From positions 8,261 to 72,260 of the forward strand of contig CAZGSG010000002.1 in NCBI GenBank assembly GCA_964528095.1: a DNA stretch of 64,000 nucleotides, read 5' to 3'. The notes beneath the pieces were generated by a model. It saw only the letters and a list, made by a program, of their open reading frames with translations, was not told where the DNA came from and ran no database searches. This document shows positions 33,915 to 43,251 of this stretch, piece by piece. This DNA is from CAZGSG01 sp964528095 (lineage in GTDB: Bacteria; Bacteroidota; Bacteroidia; Chitinophagales; Chitinophagaceae). The position numbers and the translations under genes are program-made. Within the stretch, counting starts at the first letter, position 1; every line of letters starts with the position of its first letter.

Positions 33915-36473
33915 TTATTCATCACTTCTGCCACTCGCCGCGTCTATGATCCTTCCAAAGAAAATCGCGTTCATAAAAAGTTTGCTGCCGCCCAGCCAGA
34001 ACGCCCTGAAGTTTGGATTGTCTGCAATATTAATCACACGCCCGCCACCCACTGTATTGACAATAACAGCCGCAGAGTTTTTGATCGCGTCGCCGTTTTC
34101 CTTGCTTACCCATCCGCTTTGCAATGGCTTGCTGCCATAATAGAATGGAGAAGCATATGGATTTTTGCTTTTTTCCATGAACACCCTGTTGGCTTTGAAC
34201 AGGCTGATCGTTTTCTGGTTATACCCATATGCCAGCGGATGTGTAAGATCTACTTCTGCTCCAAAAATAGCTCCGCTTACCTGCTGCGCGCCATCTACCT
34301 GCTCCCTGTCTACATATACCAGTTTTTGCGTACTGTCAACCGGTGCTTTTGCCCGCTTGAATTTAATATCACTGATGCCATTCTGCGATGCCCAGCTTAC
34401 CGCTTCTTCGGTAAGGATCAATGTTCCGCCGTTTTGAACCCAGCCTTTTAGTTTTTCCTTGTTCAGGTCACTGTAATTACCACCTACCATGATCAGGGTA
34501 TTGTACTTATTCAGTTCCACCCTATTAAATGCGGAAGGTTCGAGATGCGTGGCAGGGATATTCATTCGCTGGTCCAGCAAATGCCATACTTCTCCCGCAT
34601 CAAGCGCATTCACGCCCGTACCAGTCAGCATTGCGATAGATGGTTTAGTAACTGTTACGAACTTGCTGCTACCAAGATCACTTCCATTGATCACATTACC
34701 ACTTTTTACTGCATATACTTTTATCCCGTTGCGCTCCGCCACACCCTTCATCAATTCGTATAATTTATCGCTGGTCAGTGTTTGCATTTTTACGGGTATC
34801 GCAATAGTGCCATAATCAAATTTCAACGCACTGCCATCAATAAGCATTTCAAATTTATTGGTGGCCACCTTTACCAGTACGCCCGCCTGTAGCAATTCAT
34901 ACATTGCTTTGGGAGTATAAAATTCATCCCATTCAAATAAATAAGCATAAGCGCTTTCTCCTCCAGCCAATTCTCCTTTTAAAAATTGCGCTGTGGTTAC
35001 TTTTTCACCTGCAGGCGCAGCAGCTGTTTGCGCATAGGGCAATCCGAATGCAAGCGGCATGGTCCAGGATGTAATGTCATAAAAAAGACTATCCTTGTAC
35101 TCCAGCGTCTTGTCAAAGATGGCATGGATGAGTCTTGCCTGCGGCTGTTGTACAGGCACCACAAATGAAGTTTGTTTTTCAAATGTGTTTCCTTCCTGTT
35201 TTATATCATCTTTTAATTTGTATACTTCTATCTGGTGTCGCAGGAGCATTTCGACGAATATGGCTGTTTTCATTTTATCATTCCTGTCTCCAAAAACATA
35301 GGAGCTTGCCGGTGTTGCAGGTGAATAAGCCGTCTTATAAAATTCACGCTGCCAGTTCAGGAATTCCTTTCGCAAGGCCTTCGCTCCTTCAAGTGTTGAC
35401 AATGCTGTAATGAACTGGTTCTTTATCGTGAATGGAAAACTCAGCAGCCCGTTTGATGTTTGCTGCAGGTGACCTCTTGAACTTGCCTGCTCGAACAAGA
35501 TCCCGATAGCGCCATTCACATCTGGATAGGTAGAACCTTTTCCATAATAAAAATCATCATAGTTCTCTTTGGTAAAATATAAGGAGCCTATCCTGTCGAG
35601 AAATGCAGCATGAAATTTCCCCAGCTTGCCTGTCAGTTCCTGGTTTTTATCAGGAGTCAATGGATTTACCCTGGATGGTACACCGGGTTGAAAAAAGAAA
35701 GTAGCATTGCTTCCCTGCTCATGGTGATCTGTGAGAATATTTGGTTTCCATTTATGAAACCATTCAAGCCGGTGCTGGCTTTCCACATGTACAGCAGGCA
35801 GCCAGTCCCGGTTAAGGTCAAACCAGTAGTGATTGAAACGTCCCCCCGGCCATACTTCACTGAACTCCCTGTCATTGGGATCACTTACCAGGTTCTTGCT
35901 CTTATGTTGGTTTACCCAGGTAGAAAACCGTTGCATACCATCTGGATTAAACGACGGATCAAAAAGAATGACCGTATTCTCCAGCAAGTCATCGATCTGT
36001 TTGCCCTGCGCCGCCGCCAAATAATATGCGGTCAGTAGTGAAGCATTGGTGCCGCTTTGTTCATTGCCATGAATGGAATGCCCTATCCAAACCACAATGG
36101 GCATATTATCGGTATTCATTGCAGCTGACCTTGACGGATCGGTCAACTGTACATGCTGTTGTCTTATTTCTTCCAGGCGTTGCTGGTTGCGTGGTGAAGT
36201 AATAATGAGCAGCACCTGTGGCCGGTTCTCATATGTTAGCCCCATGTTTTCCAGCTTGATCCTGGAAGGAACTGCTGTAGCAAGGGCTTTCATATAATTC
36301 ACCAGGCGATCATGTGTTACATGGTACTCTCCCACTTCGTGATAGATAATATCTTTCGGTTTGGGAACTGACTGATCATAGGTGACACTATCGGGCAGAT
36401 AGTAGTTCAATCCCTGCGCAAAACAGGCCTGCAAGGATAATAGCAGGCAACAAAGAATAAAAGATTTCTTCAT
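33915..36473 (-). CDS. Secreted M14 family zinc carboxypeptidase with C-terminal extension
   Basis: The ATG at 36473 starts a signal peptide (MKKSFILCCLLLSLQACFAQ); a longer frame is rejected because it would bury this signal. The protein has 852 residues. The M14 catalytic domain covers about 50-370. Zinc ligands are in WIGHSIHGNEQSGT (His and Glu, near 112-117) and in LTDHHEQGSN (near 230), with ILFEQASSRG carrying the candidate catalytic Glu. The C-terminal half (about 520-850) contains MLTGTGVNALDAGEVWHLLD and YNTLIMVGGNYSDLN, which look like a glutamine-amidotransferase-like fold seen in large bacterial M14 proteins. It would hydrolyse peptides outside the cytoplasm. Confidence 0.92.
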   Translation of the reverse strand: MKKSFILCCLLLSLQACFAQGLNYYLPDSVTYDQSVPKPKDIIYHEVGEYHVTHDRLVNYMKALATAVPSRIKLENMGLTYENRPQVLLIITSPRNQQRLEEIRQQHVQLTDPSRSAAMNTDNMPIVVWIGHSIHGNEQSGTNASLLTAYYLAAAQGKQIDDLLENTVILFDPSFNPDGMQRFSTWVNQHKSKNLVSDPNDREFSEVWPGGRFNHYWFDLNRDWLPAVHVESQHRLEWFHKWKPNILTDHHEQGSNATFFFQPGVPSRVNPLTPDKNQELTGKLGKFHAAFLDRIGSLYFTKENYDDFYYGKGSTYPDVNGAIGILFEQASSRGHLQQTSNGLLSFPFTIKNQFITALSTLEGAKALRKEFLNWQREFYKTAYSPATPASSYVFGDRNDKMKTAIFVEMLLRHQIEVYKLKDDIKQEGNTFEKQTSFVVPVQQPQARLIHAIFDKTLEYKDSLFYDITSWTMPLAFGLPYAQTAAAPAGEKVTTAQFLKGELAGGESAYAYLFEWDEFYTPKAMYELLQAGVLVKVATNKFEMLIDGSALKFDYGTIAIPVKMQTLTSDKLYELMKGVAERNGIKVYAVKSGNVINGSDLGSSKFVTVTKPSIAMLTGTGVNALDAGEVWHLLDQRMNIPATHLEPSAFNRVELNKYNTLIMVGGNYSDLNKEKLKGWVQNGGTLILTEEAVSWASQNGISDIKFKRAKAPVDSTQKLVYVDREQVDGAQQVSGAIFGAEVDLTHPLAYGYNQKTISLFKANRVFMEKSKNPYASPFYYGSKPLQSGWVSKENGDAIKNSAAVIVNTVGGGRVINIADNPNFRAFWLGGSKLFMNAIFFGRIIDAASGRSDE

Positions 36474-37011
36474 AAAGCGTTTAGTATATGGCTGGGAAGA
36501 TAAAGAATAATGCTGAAAATGGGGGACGCAAAAGGTTATCACACAAACGAATAAATATTTTACCTAATTGAAAAGCACAGAACCTGCTTAGGGTATTGGC
36601 GTTCCTCATTCAGTCTCCTTCTTTTTAAACCGAATCATACCAACCGGTCTTCAGCCTTCTACCCCTCTGCCGCAACAGGAAAAAACTCCTGCTGTCGGTT
36701 ATTTTCACCATCTGCCTTTCTCTTCAATACCGATCTTAGCAACAAGATCTAAACCTTTATTAAAGAAAATCCATGGTTGTCTTGTAAAACACGGCAGATA
36801 GCTTAGACTTCTAAACAATGATTGAAAATAAAGAATCATTCTCTGGCCATCAATGAAGATTGCTATGGATGGACTGGTAAAACCTTTTTATTTAAAACTA
36901 CTGCCGGAGAACATGTTATAATGACCACAAGCTGAGTCCTCCAGCATACAAGCAATAGCTAACAAAGATTTAGAAAAATTTTGAAAAATTAACTCACCAA
37001 TAATACAGGAG
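36474..37011. other. Long intergenic region without recognisable gene
   Basis: This 538-base gap separates the M14 peptidase from the orphan gene at 37012. It becomes AT-rich toward its right end. An inverted repeat AATGATT/AATCATT lies at 36817-36840 but is short. I see no RNA gene or gene fragment with a recognisable product. Confidence 0.5.
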
Positions 37012-37566
37012 ATGGAGGGAAATAGACCAGCAGGAAAAAGAATAGCTTTAAGTAGAACACCTGCTACACCAGCAATTATAGATGAGATGGGATTTACTGC
37101 TAATAAAAGCTCTCTTAATGCAAGAAAAGTATTTTCAGTTGTTGAAAGTTTCAAAATTGAAGGATGGTTTGATAAACATTACCACAACAGGCATCAGCAT
37201 GGAGATGATAAAGGAAAAAGAGAAGGCATTGATCCGAACATCGTTCAGGATCTTGTAAGAAGATCAATTAAATTCCTGGTACAGTTCAGCGCAACCGTTA
37301 AAGGATTTAAATTTATTAATCACCTTGATTCAACCGAAAAAGGGCTGCGAATTGTAGTAAGAGAAGAGTATGAAGAATCCATGTTGAATCTTGTATTGCA
37401 GTCACATTACATAGACGCTACTAATTTTGAGATTACAGTCATAACCGCTATGAAAATAGACGGATTTAAAATTGCAGATGGTCAGTATGTAGTTGAATTA
37501 CAGGAAAATGGAGCTGATTTGTATAAGCTGGACAATAGTCGTTTCCGTAAAATATTAAGCCTGTGA
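37012..37566 (+). CDS. Orphan protein of unknown function with unusual codon use
   Basis: The 184-residue product has no signal peptide or membrane segment and matches no family I know. Its N-terminus is basic (GNRPAGKRIALSRTP); a His-rich stretch DKHYHNRHQHGDDKGKRE lies near 62; the C-terminal half appears alpha/beta (TAMKIDGFKIADGQYVVEL). Arginine is encoded mostly by AGA and third positions are A/T-rich, unlike the surrounding genes. Together with the long flanking gaps this suggests later acquisition. A terminator at 37678-37703 may end its transcript. The His-rich patch could bind a metal or nucleic acid, which is speculation. Confidence 0.6.
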   Translation: MEGNRPAGKRIALSRTPATPAIIDEMGFTANKSSLNARKVFSVVESFKIEGWFDKHYHNRHQHGDDKGKREGIDPNIVQDLVRRSIKFLVQFSATVKGFKFINHLDSTEKGLRIVVREEYEESMLNLVLQSHYIDATNFEITVITAMKIDGFKIADGQYVVELQENGADLYKLDNSRFRKILSL

Positions 37567-37677
37567 TTTTTTATACCAAAACTATGATACCTTTACAACA
37601 AGTTATTTAATAAGACCGGGGAAAAAGCTGAAAGGCTGCAAAGCAGGCGTTTTACCTGAAATGTCTTATTATTTTAT

Positions 37678-37703
37678 AAGCCGCAATTTTTGTGGCTTTT
37701 TTT
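37678..37703 (+). terminator. Intrinsic terminator downstream of the orphan gene
   Basis: AAGCCGCAA (37678-37686) pairs with TTGTGGCTT (37690-37698, one GU pair) around a three-base loop, followed by a T run to 37703. It lies about 110 bases past the stop of the orphan gene. Confidence 0.8.
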
Positions 37704-37850
37704 GTTTAAATATGGAAAGATCTAACCCATTATTGAATAGAACATACAAATGCCGTTAGCTTACTCCTTCGCCAGAAATTAGCAACTACTTAGCTCTCAA
37801 AAGAATAGCTTATTCAATTTTGCCGGCTTCCACAACCCGCCCAATCATCG

Positions 37851-37858
37851 TATATTTG
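37851..37858 (+). promoter_or_regulatory. TAnnTTTG -7 box upstream of mnmA
   Basis: TATATTTG fits the Bacteroidota -7 consensus exactly and lies 20 bases before the mnmA start codon. A TTTTG at 37818-37822 is 28 bases upstream, too far for the usual -33 element. Confidence 0.45.
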
Positions 37859-37878
37859 CAGCTTGCAATTTTTGAATT

Positions 37879-38988
37879 ATGAGCAGGAAAGGAAAAGTTT
37901 TGGTGGCCATGAGTGGTGGTATTGATAGTACCGTAACAGCGCTTATGCTCAATGACCAGGGTTATGAAGTGGTAGGTATTACCATGAAGACCTGGGACTA
38001 TAGCAGTAGTGGTGGTGGCAAAAAAGAAACAGGCTGTTGCAATGTGGACAGTTTTAATGATGCCCGTATGGCAGCCGTACAACATGGCTTTGCACATTAT
38101 GTACTGGATATACGTGAGGAATTCGGAGGTTTTGTGGTAGAGAATTTTGTAGATGAATACCTGGCAGGCCGTACGCCCAATCCCTGTGTACTTTGTAATA
38201 CACATATCAAATGGAGAGCGTTGTTGAAGAGAGCAGATGCACTGGACTGTGATTATATCGCTACCGGTCATTATGCAAAGATCCGCGAACAGGATAACGG
38301 GCGTTATGTGATCAGTAAGGCGATTGATGATACCAAGGATCAGAGTTATGTATTATGGGGGCTACAACAGGATCTGCTGAGAAGAACGTTGTTGCCTCTT
38401 GCGCCTTATCGTAAAACCGAGATCAGACAGATGGCATTGGATTATGGCTATCCTGAACTGGCTAAAAAAAGTGAAAGCTATGAGATCTGCTTTGTGCCGG
38501 ATAATGATTACCGGGGCTTTTTAAAGCGCCGCGTGGATGGATTGGAAGAGCGCGTTAAGGGCGGCAATTTCGTAGACAAGGATGGTAAAATACTGGGGCA
38601 GCATAAAGGGTATCCTTTTTATACGATCGGTCAGCGCAAGGGACTGGATATTACATTCGGAAAACCTGTATTTGTGACCAGGATCGATCCTGAAAACAAT
38701 ACGGTAATGCTTGGAGATGAAGATGACCTGGATCAAAACTCGATGACCGTTGGTAAGATCAACATGATCAAATACGACCAGATCTCCCCGGGGATGGAAG
38801 CCGTTACCAAAATCCGCTACAAGGACAAAGGGAGTTTATCCAATCTTTACCCTGAAAACGGCACTGTAAAAGTGCGGTTTTATGAAAATGCGAAGGGCAT
38901 TGCTCCCGGTCAGAGTGCTGTTTTCTACGAAGGAGATGATGTGATAGGAGGCGGTATTATCCAACGCGGTGAGATGTTATTGGGGTAA
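37879..38988 (+). CDS. mnmA: tRNA-specific 2-thiouridylase MnmA
   Basis: MnmA adds sulfur to U34 of tRNAs for Lys, Glu and Gln, using ATP and a relayed persulfide. The 369-residue length is typical. The PP-loop is VAMSGGIDSTVTA at residues 9-21. The catalytic Cys pair is present: NPCVLCN near 105 and SYEICFVPDND near 200. TGHYAKI near 131, KDQSYVLWGL near 155 and FYTIGQRKGL near 252 are family signatures. Seen here but not everywhere is the insertion SSSGGGKKETGCCNVDSF near 47, typical of the Bacteroidota branch. It appears to be transcribed alone from the box at 37851. Confidence 0.97.
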   Translation: MSRKGKVLVAMSGGIDSTVTALMLNDQGYEVVGITMKTWDYSSSGGGKKETGCCNVDSFNDARMAAVQHGFAHYVLDIREEFGGFVVENFVDEYLAGRTPNPCVLCNTHIKWRALLKRADALDCDYIATGHYAKIREQDNGRYVISKAIDDTKDQSYVLWGLQQDLLRRTLLPLAPYRKTEIRQMALDYGYPELAKKSESYEICFVPDNDYRGFLKRRVDGLEERVKGGNFVDKDGKILGQHKGYPFYTIGQRKGLDITFGKPVFVTRIDPENNTVMLGDEDDLDQNSMTVGKINMIKYDQISPGMEAVTKIRYKDKGSLSNLYPENGTVKVRFYENAKGIAPGQSAVFYEGDDVIGGGIIQRGEMLLG

Positions 38989-39198
38989 TCAAACATCTCT
39001 GATTATCAAACATTTATTATCCTGAATTTCCAGGGAAATGTTCTTTTTGCCGGTAGCGGAAACAGCCTGAACCCATTCCCTGGTTTGGGCAATAATTCCT
39101 TATAAAATACGTTATCAGCCGGGTACTTCAAATTACCCGCTTTTTACTTTAGCTTTAATATCTAGAAGTTTATATCCGTGAATCAACTAACCCCACTT

Positions 39199-39978
39199 AT
39201 GAGACCGTTTTCTTTTGCACGAATAGTTTTGCTGGCGATCTCGGCTATTTTTCTTTATTCGTGTACTGATAAGAAAGAAGAATTTGTTACTGAACCTTTA
39301 TCTGATTATTACCCCCTGGAGACAGGCAAATTCATTACCTACAGAGTCGACTCTACTGTTTTTACCCATTTTGGCCGCACTATTGAAAAACACAGTTACC
39401 AGGTAAAACATGTGGTGGACGCAAAAATCACCGATAATTTAGGCAGACCTTCTTACCGTATCTATATGTATATCCGCGATACTACCGGTTTACAGGACTG
39501 GACACCCAATGGAAGTTATATGATAACCCCGCTGAAAGACCAGGTGGAAGTCATTGAAGACAATCTGCGATTCATAAAATTGCATATGCCGCTGCGTGAT
39601 GGGTATAGCTGGAGAGGGAACACCTATCTGTATGATAATGCATACGAACCGTTGGGATTCAAATTCAACAATGATAATGCGCTGAAGAGTTGGGACTATT
39701 TCTATGATTTTTCTTCACCCTCCTTTACTTATCGTAACAAGACGTATAACGATGTGTATACCGTGCAGCAAAATGATTTTGAGGATAATGACCCCCTGCC
39801 TGTATTCGATACCGCTGCGATCTATGCCGGGGCCAATATCGGCGAAGAAAGATATGCACGTAATGTTGGCCTGGTTTTTAAGAACTATGTCTTATGGGAA
39901 TACCAGCGCAACTTAAGCAATCCAAGTGCATTCTACACTGGCTTTGGTATTACTATGTGGATGATCGACCACAATTAA
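39199..39978 (+). CDS. Lipoprotein of unknown function
   Basis: The ATG at 39199 gives 259 residues with a signal sequence ending in a lipobox, LYSCTDKKEE (Cys about 22). A GTG at 39178 would only lengthen the n-region by seven residues. The mature protein is beta-rich and aromatic, beginning PLSDYYPLETGKFITYRVDS, a pattern common in Bacteroidota surface lipoproteins whose role is not established. It lies 45 bases upstream of the T9SS subtilisin gene on the same strand; a TAnnTTTG box (TAAATTTG, 39991-39998) between them suggests the protease also has its own promoter. Confidence 0.75.
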   Translation: MRPFSFARIVLLAISAIFLYSCTDKKEEFVTEPLSDYYPLETGKFITYRVDSTVFTHFGRTIEKHSYQVKHVVDAKITDNLGRPSYRIYMYIRDTTGLQDWTPNGSYMITPLKDQVEVIEDNLRFIKLHMPLRDGYSWRGNTYLYDNAYEPLGFKFNNDNALKSWDYFYDFSSPSFTYRNKTYNDVYTVQQNDFEDNDPLPVFDTAAIYAGANIGEERYARNVGLVFKNYVLWEYQRNLSNPSAFYTGFGITMWMIDHN

Positions 39979-40023
39979 ACTTTAATTCAGTAAATTTGGG
40001 ATCGCCTTAAATCTTGGCTCCCG

Positions 40024-42012
40024 ATGAAAAAAATTGTACTCTTTTTCATTCTTGCTGGTTTGTTCTTTTCTGAACTGCGGGCTCAGTCAACCCGGTATAT
40101 CGTCAGGTTAAAGAATAAGGGTGCCACATCATTTACACTTAATAATGCATCGGCATACCTTTCTCAAAGAGCCATCAGCAGGCGAACCCGTTATAATATT
40201 GCCATAGACAGCAGCGATCTGCCCATTCCCTCATCTTATATATCCCAGTTACAGAACATTCCGAATGTAACAGTATTAAACACTTCACGCTGGTTAAATG
40301 CAGTGACCATTCGCACAACAGATGCTAACGCTCTTAACACTATCAATGCATTACCCTTTGTGCAAAACATAAAAAACATTGCAGCAAGAACTACCTCAAT
40401 CAATAAAAAAAATACGGCCCCTACTCTGCCAGTGTCAGCAACAGCAAGAGTAACAGGAATCGAAACTGATTACTTCGAATATGGTACGACTTCTTTCAAT
40501 GAGATCCATTTGAACAATGGCGAGTTCCTGCACAATATTGGTCTTCGCGGACAGGGCATTCAGAACGCCATACTTGATGGAGGTTTTTATAATTATAACA
40601 ATTTACGCTCCCTCGATAGCATCAATATCAATGGCCAGGTATTGGGCACCTGGGATTTTGTGAACCACGAAGCAAGTGTAACGGAAGATATCGTTCATGG
40701 AATGCAATGTCTTTCTACTATTGCGGCAAATATCCCGGGACAATTTGTGGGCAAAGCGCCAAAAGCAAGTTTTTATCTTTTCAGAACGGAGGACGATTCA
40801 CAGGAATACCCCATTGAAGAATTTAATTGGGTATGTGGTGCCGAAAGAGCAGATAGCTCCGGCTCAGATATTATCTCTTCGTCTGTTGGTTACTATGATT
40901 TTGACGATGCCGCTTATAACTACTCCTATGCCGATATGAATGGTCATACCACCATTGCGTCAATGGGAGCCGATCTTGCCGCAAAAAAAGGCCTGCTTGT
41001 TTTTAACTCAGCAGGTAATTCAGGATTGAATGCATACAAATATATTTCCACTCCCGCTGATGCGGATAGTATTCTTGCCGTTGGCTCGGTAAACCTGGCC
41101 GGTGTTCCTGCCGCCTCTTCGAGCTATGGCCCTTCAGCGGATGGGAGAGTAAAACCTGATATCGCAGGGCCTGGAGTGAGTGTATTGGTGCAGGCCGCAA
41201 ACAATACGATCGGCACCAATAGCGGAACCTCTTTTGCATGTCCTAATATGGCAGGTCTCGGCACCTGTCTCTGGCAGGGTTTTCCCGAATACAACAACAT
41301 GAAGATCGTACAGGCTATTCGCCAGGCCGGCAGTATTGCCACTGCTCCCAATGACAGGGTCGGCTATGGAATACCCAATATGAAAATCGCCTTCAGTAAC
41401 CTGCTGAAAGAATTTGCCACTTCATCCGGGTCCGTCAACTCCTGCAAGGTTGTATTGAACTGGACCAGCAAGGATATTGCCGCCATGAAATATGAAGTAG
41501 AAAGAAAACTACCGGGCGAAACCAGTTATACAAAAATAACAACTATCAGTCCCCAGGCCGGCATCCTGCTTGCCAACCATAGTTATTCGTATGAGAATAC
41601 ACTGAGCAATGCAACAGCGGGAACGATCTCCTACCGCATTCGCCAGATCATTGATACAACTGCAGCATCTTTTACAGACGTATACATCGACACAACGAAT
41701 ATAACCTTATCAACCGCCTGCACCACTACAGCTATAAATGACCCTACTTCACCTGTCAGTAAATTATTTATAGCACCCAACCCTGCCAGTGACAATACCT
41801 TTCTTATTATTGAATCCGCTACCGGCATTCCGACTATTACCGTAGCTATCTATGATATGAAAGGACGACTGATAACAAAACTACAGCGTTCTATAGGATC
41901 AGGCAGGTCAGTGATTGATCTTGCTGCTTACAGATTATCCAATGGAAAATACATCATCAAGGTATACAACAAACAAAAGGAAATCGGCACCACAGAATTG
42001 CTGAAATTATAA
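40024..42012 (+). CDS. Secreted subtilisin-like (S8) protease with T9SS sorting domain
   Basis: The 662-residue protein has a signal peptide (to about 21), a propeptide-like region and a subtilase domain (about 150-455). The catalytic triad is Asp185 in NAILDGGFY, His225 in EDIVHGMQ and Ser403 in SGTSFACPNMAG; the oxyanion Asn lies in NSAGNSG near 330. A fibronectin-like beta region follows (about 465-570). The last 75 residues have the type A T9SS sorting pattern (APNPASDNTFLII, VAIYDMKGRLI, LSNGKYIIKVYN), so export through the type IX system and surface attachment or release is expected. It is followed by a convergent methyltransferase gene, with six bases of stop-codon overlap. Confidence 0.94.
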   Translation: MKKIVLFFILAGLFFSELRAQSTRYIVRLKNKGATSFTLNNASAYLSQRAISRRTRYNIAIDSSDLPIPSSYISQLQNIPNVTVLNTSRWLNAVTIRTTDANALNTINALPFVQNIKNIAARTTSINKKNTAPTLPVSATARVTGIETDYFEYGTTSFNEIHLNNGEFLHNIGLRGQGIQNAILDGGFYNYNNLRSLDSININGQVLGTWDFVNHEASVTEDIVHGMQCLSTIAANIPGQFVGKAPKASFYLFRTEDDSQEYPIEEFNWVCGAERADSSGSDIISSSVGYYDFDDAAYNYSYADMNGHTTIASMGADLAAKKGLLVFNSAGNSGLNAYKYISTPADADSILAVGSVNLAGVPAASSSYGPSADGRVKPDIAGPGVSVLVQAANNTIGTNSGTSFACPNMAGLGTCLWQGFPEYNNMKIVQAIRQAGSIATAPNDRVGYGIPNMKIAFSNLLKEFATSSGSVNSCKVVLNWTSKDIAAMKYEVERKLPGETSYTKITTISPQAGILLANHSYSYENTLSNATAGTISYRIRQIIDTTAASFTDVYIDTTNITLSTACTTTAINDPTSPVSKLFIAPNPASDNTFLIIESATGIPTITVAIYDMKGRLITKLQRSIGSGRSVIDLAAYRLSNGKYIIKVYNKQKEIGTTELLKL

Positions 42013-43185
42013 GGGGCGCTGAAACAATGCAGCAAACAAAGTATCCGCTTTTTCATTATAACCCGGCAACACTTCCATTTTTTTCAATTGCAGTGGAAAC
42101 CGCGTTTGTATAAAGTCTACCTGGGCTTCGTTTTCCTGTCTGAATACCGAACAGGTTATGTATAATAAATACCCACCTTTTGTTATTGCGGGAATGACAG
42201 AAAGAAGGATCTTTTTTTGTAAAGAGGCATATTCCGCTATCTTTTTTTCTTGAAAATAATAAAGTTGTTCAGGTGTGCGCCCCCAGGTACCACTACCACT
42301 GCAGGGCAGGTCAGCGATGAGCAACCCATAGTTTTTTATATGAACTGGCAGGGAGGTCTCAGCAGACAGGTCAGCTACCAGGCTTTGATATTTTTTTATT
42401 CCCGCTTCTTCAAAACGATGTCGAAGATTCACGAGGATAGATTCACGGATATCTGTAACCGTAAGATCGATATTCCCGAGTATATCTTTTGCCATGATCG
42501 ACTTTCCTCCGCTGGCCGCACAGCAATCCCACACATTCAGTTCCTGTTTTGTATTAATCTCCTCTTTTATTGATTGGAGAAATGCGCCCACCCGCTGTGA
42601 GCCCAGGTCCTGCACTACCACTTCTTTATTCAACTGTACTATGTCTTCTATCTTTGAACCATTGGATAACTGAAGGCAATCCGTCGTTATCTTTTCATAT
42701 ATGATACCAGCCTGCTGCAATTTCTGCTCTACCCGTTCGCCCTGCCCCGGGCGCAGGCGAAGAAAAAGATCGGGTTGTTTAAGATGCGCTATCGCAAGTT
42801 CCTCCAGGTTTATACCATCACTTACCTGTTCTTTGTATGGGAAAATTTCCTCAAGAGAAAAAGAATGACCTGTCGCGGCTATTTTCTCTTTTACGGGCAA
42901 AGATGCCTGTTTATTCCAGCCGGGTCGTAATTGCTGCAGCGCGTCATTGGGCGCTGTAGAACATAAAAAAATCCCAAGCACGGTTCTTTCCTCCGTGGGT
43001 AAATCCGGCACAGCTTTACCCAGTCGAAAAAAACAATAACAGAAATGACCGATTTGTTTCCTGTCTTTTGAACCATACTTTTTTTCACTCCGGAAAAAAT
43101 CTTTAATAAAAATACTGAAGGGCTGCGTCCCTTTATAACTATCCAGTATTCGTACTGCTGTATTGAGGTGAGAAAAATGTTTCAT
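42007..43185 (-). CDS. RsmB/NOP-type class I SAM-dependent RNA methyltransferase
   Basis: The ATG at 43185 gives 392 residues beginning MKHFSHLNTAVRILD; 14 upstream codons are not conserved. An N-terminal helical NusB-like segment (1-130) precedes the m5C methyltransferase domain. Motifs include the SAM loop WDCCAASGGKS near 233, the conserved LPCSGSGTWGRTPE with a catalytic-region Cys near 296, and YITCSVFRQENEAQV with the second Cys near 345, the two-cysteine arrangement of RsmB/RsmF/NOP2 enzymes. The most likely product is m5C in 16S rRNA (RsmB-like, position 967). It is divergent from the sensor kinase gene, 66 bases apart. Confidence 0.9.
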   Translation of the reverse strand: MKHFSHLNTAVRILDSYKGTQPFSIFIKDFFRSEKKYGSKDRKQIGHFCYCFFRLGKAVPDLPTEERTVLGIFLCSTAPNDALQQLRPGWNKQASLPVKEKIAATGHSFSLEEIFPYKEQVSDGINLEELAIAHLKQPDLFLRLRPGQGERVEQKLQQAGIIYEKITTDCLQLSNGSKIEDIVQLNKEVVVQDLGSQRVGAFLQSIKEEINTKQELNVWDCCAASGGKSIMAKDILGNIDLTVTDIRESILVNLRHRFEEAGIKKYQSLVADLSAETSLPVHIKNYGLLIADLPCSGSGTWGRTPEQLYYFQEKKIAEYASLQKKILLSVIPAITKGGYLLYITCSVFRQENEAQVDFIQTRFPLQLKKMEVLPGYNEKADTLFAALFQRPL

Positions 43186-43251
43186 CCAGGTGCAAGATAA
43201 GAGAATGAAGCAAGTTTTGCCCGGCAATCAAAATTACTTACCTTAAAGTTT

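Larger units (their letters stand above)
37567..37878. other. Gap between the orphan gene and mnmA
   Basis: The 312-base gap contains an intrinsic terminator (37678-37703) and a perfect TAnnTTTG promoter box for mnmA (37851-37858). Nothing else is recognisable. Confidence 0.6.

Noticed and set aside
36817..36840. Inverted repeat AATGATT/AATCATT
   Set aside because: Only seven AT-rich base pairs in an AT-rich gap; expected by chance.
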